Positions 51,624 through 56,181 of a stretch of DNA of 56,181 nucleotides are shown here, piece after piece. Below the pieces are notes generated by a model that ran no database searches, was not told the origin of the DNA, and saw only the letters and a list, made by a program, of their open reading frames with translations. How positions within the stretch are numbered: position 1 is the stretch's first letter; the number at the start of each line of letters is the position of its first letter. Origin of the DNA: UBA4466 sp963925035 (GTDB lineage Bacteria; Bacteroidota; Bacteroidia; Flavobacteriales_D; Crocinitomicaceae); NCBI GenBank assembly GCA_963925035.1, contig CAWUSK010000032.1, positions 1 through 56,181 on the forward strand. Reading direction: 5' to 3'. Both the position numbers and the translations under genes were made by a program.

Positions 51624-52364
51624 ATGAAAATACTAGTTTGTATTAGTAAATCTCCAGATACAACTTCAAAAATCGCATTTAGCGACGGAAATACGAAGTT
51701 TGATGAGAATGGGGTACAATATATTGTGAACCCATACGATGAGTGGTATGCCCTTGTTCGTGCTTTGGAATTAAAAGAAGCAAATGGAGGTTCGGTTACC
51801 ATTATTACTGTTGGAACTGCAGAAGATGACGCTATAATGAGAAAGGCATTGGCGATTGGAGCTGATGACGCAATAAGAATTGATATGGCTGCAAATGATG
51901 CTTATGCAGTGGCGATGCAAATCGCTGATTATGCAAAATCCAATGATTTTGACATGGTGTTAACTGGAAAAGAAACTATTAATTACAATGGTTCTCAAGT
52001 TGGTGCTATGATTGCTGAAGCAATGGACTTGCCATTTATCTCTTTGGCTTCTAGTTTAGAAATGAATGGTTCAACGGCAACATTAGAAACTGAAATCGTT
52101 GGAGGAGTTCAAATAGTTGAAGTAAATACACCAATGGTTGTTTCTTGTGCTAAAGGAATGGCAGAACAACGAATTCCAAACATGAGAGGAATCATGGCGG
52201 CTAGAACAAAACCGCTGAATGTTGTTGCGCCATCTTCGAATGATGCATTAACGGCATTTGAGTCTTACTTATTGCCTGCTGCGAAAACAACTTGTAAAAT
52301 GATCGATCCTGAAAACATGGATGAATTGGTTGAATTATTACACAACGAAGCAAAAGTTATTTAA
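51624..52364 (+). CDS. etfB: Electron transfer flavoprotein subunit beta
   Basis: 246 residues: MKILVCISKSPDTTSKIAF, VNPYDEWYALVRALELKE, GADDAIRID, DMVLTGKETINYNGSQVGAMIAEAMDLP (ends DMVLTGKETIN and EAMDLP), CAKGMAEQRIPNMRGIMAARTKPL (AMP-binding and recognition-loop region). Passes electrons from acyl-CoA dehydrogenases to the quinone pool with EtfA. Divergent from pdhB; a near-match -7 box TAATTTCG is at 51590-51597. Stop is 3 nt before etfA. Confidence 0.96.
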   Translation: MKILVCISKSPDTTSKIAFSDGNTKFDENGVQYIVNPYDEWYALVRALELKEANGGSVTIITVGTAEDDAIMRKALAIGADDAIRIDMAANDAYAVAMQIADYAKSNDFDMVLTGKETINYNGSQVGAMIAEAMDLPFISLASSLEMNGSTATLETEIVGGVQIVEVNTPMVVSCAKGMAEQRIPNMRGIMAARTKPLNVVAPSSNDALTAFESYLLPAAKTTCKMIDPENMDELVELLHNEAKVI

Positions 52365-52367
52365 GTT

Positions 52368-53306
52368 ATGTCAACATTAGTATATATAAACAGCAGAAAC
52401 GGATTAGCTAAAAGTGCTCTTGAATCTGTTACTTACGGGAAAAAAATAGGAAGCGACGTTACTGTAATTACAACAGGAACTGCTGACGATGCTACATTAG
52501 CTAAATTGGGTGAATACGGTGCATCAAAAGTATTGGTTGACAAATCGGTAACTGGAGATGATTCTCAACAATTGACACGTGTTATCGCTGCAGCTGCAGA
52601 AGCAGTTGGAGCAACAACGATTGTCTTTTCTCATGATTTAATTGCAAAAGCGGTTGCACCAAGATTGTCTGTTCGTTTAAAGGCTGGACTTATTTCAGGA
52701 GCAATTGCTGTTCCAGAAGTAGATACCGTTAAAGTAAACGTATTCTCTGGAAAAGCTTATGGAAATGTAAAAGTAACTTCAGCAGTGAAAATTATTTCTT
52801 TGCTTCCAAATAGTATTCAACCTGAAACTGGAGGAAGTGCATGTGCTGTTGAATCATTCAACGGTAATGCAGGAGACTCTAAAGTTAAATTACTTGAGAC
52901 TAAAGTTCCTGAAGGAGAAATCCCTTTACCAGAAGCTGAATTAGTAGTTTCTGCTGGTCGTGGATTGAAAGGTCCTGAAAACTGGGGAATGATTGAAGAT
53001 TTAGCAAAAGTCTTGGGTGCAGCAACTGCATGTTCTCGTCCTGTAGCTGATATTGGCTGGAGACCTCACCACGAGCACGTTGGACAAACGGGAGTTGCTA
53101 TTCGCCCAAACCTTTACATTGCAGCAGGAATTTCAGGTGCAATTCAGCATTTAGCTGGAGTTAACGGGTCGAAAGTAATTGTTGTGATCAATACTGATCC
53201 AGAAGCACCATTTTTCAAGGCTGCTGATTACGGTGTTTTAGGAGATGCTTTTGAAGTTCTTCCAAGATTAACTGAGGCAATTAAAAAATTCAAGAGTTCA
53301 AACTAA
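52368..53306 (+). CDS. etfA: Electron transfer flavoprotein subunit alpha
   Basis: 312 residues. N-terminal domain (LVYINSRNGLAKSALESVTYGKKIG), linker, and FAD-binding C-terminal domain: VVSAGRGLKGPENWGMIEDLAKVLGAATACSRPVADIGWRPHHEHVGQTG given by VVSAGRGLKGPENW and VGQTG, then PNLYIAAGISGAIQHLAGVNGSKVIVVINTDPEAPFFKAADYG by YIAAGISGAIQHLAG and INTDPEAP. Forms the flavoprotein with EtfB. A strong terminator follows. Confidence 0.97.
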   Translation: MSTLVYINSRNGLAKSALESVTYGKKIGSDVTVITTGTADDATLAKLGEYGASKVLVDKSVTGDDSQQLTRVIAAAAEAVGATTIVFSHDLIAKAVAPRLSVRLKAGLISGAIAVPEVDTVKVNVFSGKAYGNVKVTSAVKIISLLPNSIQPETGGSACAVESFNGNAGDSKVKLLETKVPEGEIPLPEAELVVSAGRGLKGPENWGMIEDLAKVLGAATACSRPVADIGWRPHHEHVGQTGVAIRPNLYIAAGISGAIQHLAGVNGSKVIVVINTDPEAPFFKAADYGVLGDAFEVLPRLTEAIKKFKSSN

Positions 53307-53329
53307 TTATTTCTTCTAATAAATATTAT

Positions 53330-53399
53330 TTTTACATGAACATTAACAAGATAGGGAAGTAAATCATTACTTCCCTATTTAATCAGATTACATGTAAAA
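53330..53399 (+). terminator. Terminator of etfBA, nested inverted repeats
   Basis: A perfect 12-bp stem ATAGGGAAGTAA (53351-53362) / TTACTTCCCTAT (53367-53378) with a 4-nt loop, followed by TT and AT-rich sequence, lies 44 nt after etfA. A second pair, TTTTACATG (53330-53338) / CATGTAAAA (53391-53399), encloses it. The inner hairpin is the likely terminator. Confidence 0.75.
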
Positions 53400-53413
53400 C
53401 TTAGCATACTAAA

Positions 53414-54001
53414 ATGGAAAAAATAAAACTAGAAATCGTAGGTCTATCATACAGCCAAACACAGTCTGGCGCCTATGCATTAGTTTTATCCGAGGTCAAT
53501 GGAAACCGCCGTTTACCTATTATAATAGGTGGATTTGAAGCTCAAGCCATTGCTATTGAATTAGAGAAAATGGTTCCTACTCGTCCATTAACTCATGATT
53601 TATTCAAAAGCTTTGCTGCAAGTTTTGCTATTGAAGTTAAAGAAGTGATTGTTTATAAATTGGTTGAAGGAATTTTTTACTCTAAACTAATTTGCGAACG
53701 CAACGGAACAATTTCAGAAATAGATGCGCGTACTTCTGATGCTATCGCAATAGGTGTTCGATTTAATTGCCCTGTTTATACTTACGAAAGCATTTTAGCT
53801 TCGGCAGGAATACTTTTAGATGAAACTGAAATTGATGATAATGATTTCTTGTCTGAATCAATCGAAGAACCATCTGAAGAAGATATTATCTCTTCCCACA
53901 CAGCGGAGGAACTAGAAAATCAACTAAACCAAGCTATCAAAAATGAGGACTATGAATTGGCTTCTAAAATCAGAGATGAAATTCAAAGGCGTCAAGCTTA
54001 G
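53414..54001 (+). CDS. Bifunctional nuclease (BFN) domain protein with UVR motif
   Basis: 195 residues. BFN domain at 1-~130: IVGLSYSQTQSGAYALVLSEVNGNRRLPIIIGGFEAQAIAIELE (ends IVGLSYSQTQSGAY and GGFEAQAIAIELE), RPLTHDLFKSFAASFAIEVKEV, EIDARTSDAIAIGVRFNCPVY. Such proteins have weak DNase/RNase activity in plants and are common in Bacteroidota. An acidic linker leads to a C-terminal UVR coiled-coil motif (EELENQLNQAIKNEDYELASKIRDEI), the UvrB/UvrC interaction type. Overlaps the next gene by 26 nt. Confidence 0.85.
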   Translation: MEKIKLEIVGLSYSQTQSGAYALVLSEVNGNRRLPIIIGGFEAQAIAIELEKMVPTRPLTHDLFKSFAASFAIEVKEVIVYKLVEGIFYSKLICERNGTISEIDARTSDAIAIGVRFNCPVYTYESILASAGILLDETEIDDNDFLSESIEEPSEEDIISSHTAEELENQLNQAIKNEDYELASKIRDEIQRRQA

Positions 54002-55595
54002 TCTTTTATTCCTTTTCGTTTTATTAAGTTACAACTCAAACGCTTCGTTTGGTGATGAATCTTATTTCCGTAAATCATTCCAACTTCAATTAAAAAAGGA
54101 TGGAAGTTTTCAAAATACAGATACACTTTTAACGCTTCAGACGAAAGGACAATGGTCACTTAAAAAGAATCAGCTTACATTAACATCTGGAAGTGATAGC
54201 ACTGCTGTCAGTCAGAAATTCAGAGTGATTTATTCCTCAGACAACAAATTATCACTTTCAAAAAAAGGAGTTCGGTATTCATACCACGACAAAGTTAGTT
54301 TTACTGGAGCTGGCGTTTCATTTGCCTCAATAGTTAAAGGAATATTTGGTTTGATCTTCTTGTTTTTTATCGGCTTTATTTTTAGTAAAAACCGAAAGAA
54401 CATCAATTGGTCGATGGTTGCAAAAGGAACAGCTTTGCAAGTTATTCTCGCATTGCTAATTTTAAAAGTCCCTTTTATTTCAAATATTTTTGAGTGGTTA
54501 TCAAAGGGTTTTACAAAACTGATTAACTTCTCTCATGACGGTGCGAACTTTCTATTTAGAAGTCTAGGTTCCGAACAAATTAATCCAATGATGATGAATT
54601 TCATGACATGGATTTTACCTTCAATCATCTTCTTTGCGGCAATTTCAAGTTTGCTGTATTATTTTGGAATTCTTCAATTTATCGTAAAGAAATTAGCTTG
54701 GGTAATGCACCGAACTCTGGGTATTTCTGGTGCAGAAAGTATCTCTGCGGCGGCTAATATTTTTATAGGACAAACAGAAGCGCCATTGCTAGTTCGTCCA
54801 TACTTGAATAGAATGACCAATTCTGAAATCATGTGTTTGATGGTCGGAGGAATGGCAACAATTGCTGGTGGTGTTTTAGCCGCAGTAATTGGGATTTTAG
54901 GTGAAGGTGATGCAGCAAAAGAACTGTTCTACGCCAAACACCTGTTAACAGCTTCATTTATGTCCGCGCCAGCTGCAATTGTATTTGCGAAAATGCTGGT
55001 TCCTGAAACAGAAGAAATTGACAAAAACTTAGATGTTCCAAAAGAAAAAATTGGAACAAATGCATTGGAAGCAATTACAAATGGTACAACGGAAGGATTA
55101 AAATTAGCAGCAAACGTTGGGGCAATGTTGATTGTATTCATGAGTTTAATTGCATTCATTAATTACGCACTAGGAAAAGTTGGAGATTGGACCTCTATGA
55201 ACGATTTAATCGCTTCAGGTGGAATGTATTCACAATTGAGTTTTGAAAGTATTGCTGGCTACCTGCTCGCCCCTGTCTCTTGGGTTATGGGAGTGGAATG
55301 GCAAGATTGCATGTACTTCGGACAAATGCTGGGAGAGAAAACAATTTTAAATGAATTCATCGCCTATCCTCATTTAGGTCAAATACAGGATGAACTTTCA
55401 AATAAAACCATCATTATGGCGACTTATGTTCTGTGCGGATTTGCAAACATTGCTTCCATCGGAATACAAGTAGGTGGAATAGGAATTCTTGTGCCTGAAA
55501 AACGATCTGTATTGGCCAAATTCGGAATGATTGCGTTGCTTGGTGGAACCCTCGCTTGCATGTCAACAGCTGTTTTGGCGGGAATGCTATTTTAG
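53976..55595 (+). CDS. Concentrative nucleoside transporter (CNT/NupC family)
   Basis: 539 residues from ATG 53976; the frame is open earlier but only this start gives a signal-like N-terminus (MKFKGVKLSLLFLFVLLSYNS). Residues ~25-105 form a small soluble beta-rich domain. The CNT core follows: N-terminal TMs, LGISGAESISAAANIFIGQTEAPLLVRPYLNRMTNSEIMCLMVGGMATIAGGVLA by its ends GISGAESISAAANIF and GGMATIAGG, SAPAAIVFAKMLVPETEE, ending YVLCGFANIASIGIQVGGIGILVPEKRS. This is the QTE/AP and GFAN signature. Imports nucleosides with H+ or Na+. Overlaps the BFN gene by 26 nt. Confidence 0.9.
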   Translation: MKFKGVKLSLLFLFVLLSYNSNASFGDESYFRKSFQLQLKKDGSFQNTDTLLTLQTKGQWSLKKNQLTLTSGSDSTAVSQKFRVIYSSDNKLSLSKKGVRYSYHDKVSFTGAGVSFASIVKGIFGLIFLFFIGFIFSKNRKNINWSMVAKGTALQVILALLILKVPFISNIFEWLSKGFTKLINFSHDGANFLFRSLGSEQINPMMMNFMTWILPSIIFFAAISSLLYYFGILQFIVKKLAWVMHRTLGISGAESISAAANIFIGQTEAPLLVRPYLNRMTNSEIMCLMVGGMATIAGGVLAAVIGILGEGDAAKELFYAKHLLTASFMSAPAAIVFAKMLVPETEEIDKNLDVPKEKIGTNALEAITNGTTEGLKLAANVGAMLIVFMSLIAFINYALGKVGDWTSMNDLIASGGMYSQLSFESIAGYLLAPVSWVMGVEWQDCMYFGQMLGEKTILNEFIAYPHLGQIQDELSNKTIIMATYVLCGFANIASIGIQVGGIGILVPEKRSVLAKFGMIALLGGTLACMSTAVLAGMLF

Positions 55596-55600
55596 GACAA

Positions 55601-56179
55601 ATGGAACTTCGAGACAAAATACTGTCTATTTCGAGCAAGGAATCATTCGAGAAAACTGCCTTAGAAGTTTATCACTATCAAGTTCAATATTGTACTGTTT
55701 ACCTTAACTATATCAAATTACTAAATTGGAAAACACCAACTTGCGTAGAAGAAATTCCATTTTTACCCATCGAATTTTTTAAATCTCATCAAATCATTTC
55801 CGACGAAAAAGAAACAGAAATCGTTTTTAAAAGCAGCGGAACTGGAGGACAACGAAGTACACACTTTGTTGCTGAATCACAATTGTATATTCAATCATTT
55901 TCAAAAGCATACGAGACAACAATTGGTCGTCCGAAAGACCAGGTTATTCTCGCATTATTACCTAATTACACAGAACAAGGTGAATCGAGTTTGGTTTACA
56001 TGGTCGACCATTTGATCAAGGAAACCAACAACGAATTATCAGGATTCCTACTCAAGATGCTTACAAAGCAGAAGTCCAACAACTGTTTCCAACAACTGTT
56101 TCCAACAAATTGGACGAATTTCCAGATAAAATTAATAAATCACAATAAAGACATTTTGGGCAATGGTATAGAAACTTAG
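55601..56179 (+). pseudogene. LuxE-like acyl-protein synthetase gene, disrupted or cut at the window edge
   Basis: From ATG 55601 (MELRDKILSISSKESFEKT) about 145 residues read as the LuxE family: FLPIEFFKSHQIISDEK, the SSGTGGQRS adenylate-type loop, and QVILALLPNYTEQGESSLVYMVDHLI. After about 56045 the frame turns into a lysine/asparagine-rich tail with no homology and a TAG at 56177, while another frame over 56043-56150 looks protein-like (IPTQDAYKAEVQQLFP, ending NKSQ). LuxE proteins are ~330 residues, so the gene is broken by an insertion or joins foreign sequence. The adjacent 13-bp duplication and window end raise the chance of an assembly join. Confidence 0.6.
56083..56108. repeat. 13-bp tandem duplication
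   Basis: AACAACTGTTTCC occurs twice head-to-tail in this stretch (edges good to a base or two because the repeat phase is ambiguous) and shifts the reading frame by one. It lies within the region where the LuxE-like frame has already lost homology. Confidence 0.7.
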
Positions 56180-56181
56180 AA

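Overview
The window is a low-GC chromosomal piece of a Bacteroidota bacterium, most likely a flavobacterium close to Fluviicola or other Crocinitomicaceae. The evidence is: two exported proteins with type IX secretion (T9SS) C-terminal sorting domains, one of each kind; zinc-free L36 and S14; a rplQ-carA-eno junction; and several upstream regions carrying the Bacteroidota promoter form TTG-N19-TAnnTTTG. No rRNA, tRNA or CRISPR array was seen. The right edge cuts into, or breaks, an acyltransferase gene and may be a contig end.

Layout from the left. 1-5.9 kb: pfkA (minus), then a plus-strand run of a sigma-70-like factor, an overlapping membrane/TPR protein, an S41 peptidase, a lipoprotein and a DUF2306 membrane protein. 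5.8-9.4 kb: an intergenic nested inverted repeat, a TPR lipoprotein, and a PaaH-like/PaaG-like pair (CoA-thioester beta-oxidation, probably phenylacetate). 9.5-13.5 kb: a GT-C-like membrane protein, a decayed DUF1569 gene, a WYL regulator and its operon partner, a widely conserved protein of unknown function. 13.6-15.4 kb: an MbnP-like/MbnH-like lipoprotein pair (tryptophan-modifying di-haem enzyme and copper-binding substrate). 15.5-19.3 kb: a RecB/AddA-like helicase-nuclease with a forced non-ATG start, then about 0.6 kb of gene remains (a beta-propeller sensor N-terminus and an ISL3/ISAon1-like transposase piece). 19.3-27.6 kb: an M43 metalloprotease with type A T9SS domain, urocanate hydratase, and a glycine-rich adhesin-like protein with type B T9SS domain.

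27.8-47.8 kb is one almost unbroken minus-strand block: rpsL-rpsG-fusA (str), rpsJ to rpsQ (S10), rplN to secY (spc), infA-rpmJ-rpsM-rpsK-rpsD-rpoA-rplQ (alpha), then, after a terminator, carA-eno. A strong promoter lies before rpsL, a second -7 box lies in the rpsN-rpsH gap, and structured leaders lie in the infA-rpmJ and rpsM-rpsK gaps. rpmJ and rpmD, both very short, are present. tuf, rpoBC, map and adk are absent from the block.

48-56 kb: a small exported protein of unknown function, a second GT-C-like paralogue, pdhB (minus), etfB-etfA with a strong terminator, a bifunctional nuclease (BFN) with UVR motif, an overlapping concentrative nucleoside transporter, and the broken LuxE-like gene. 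Most of the window is ordinary housekeeping. The less ordinary parts are the MbnP/MbnH pair, the WYL plus unknown-protein operon, the sigma/TPR membrane-protein operon, the pseudogene remains, and the regulatory structures in the ribosomal block. I found no convincing wholly new system.
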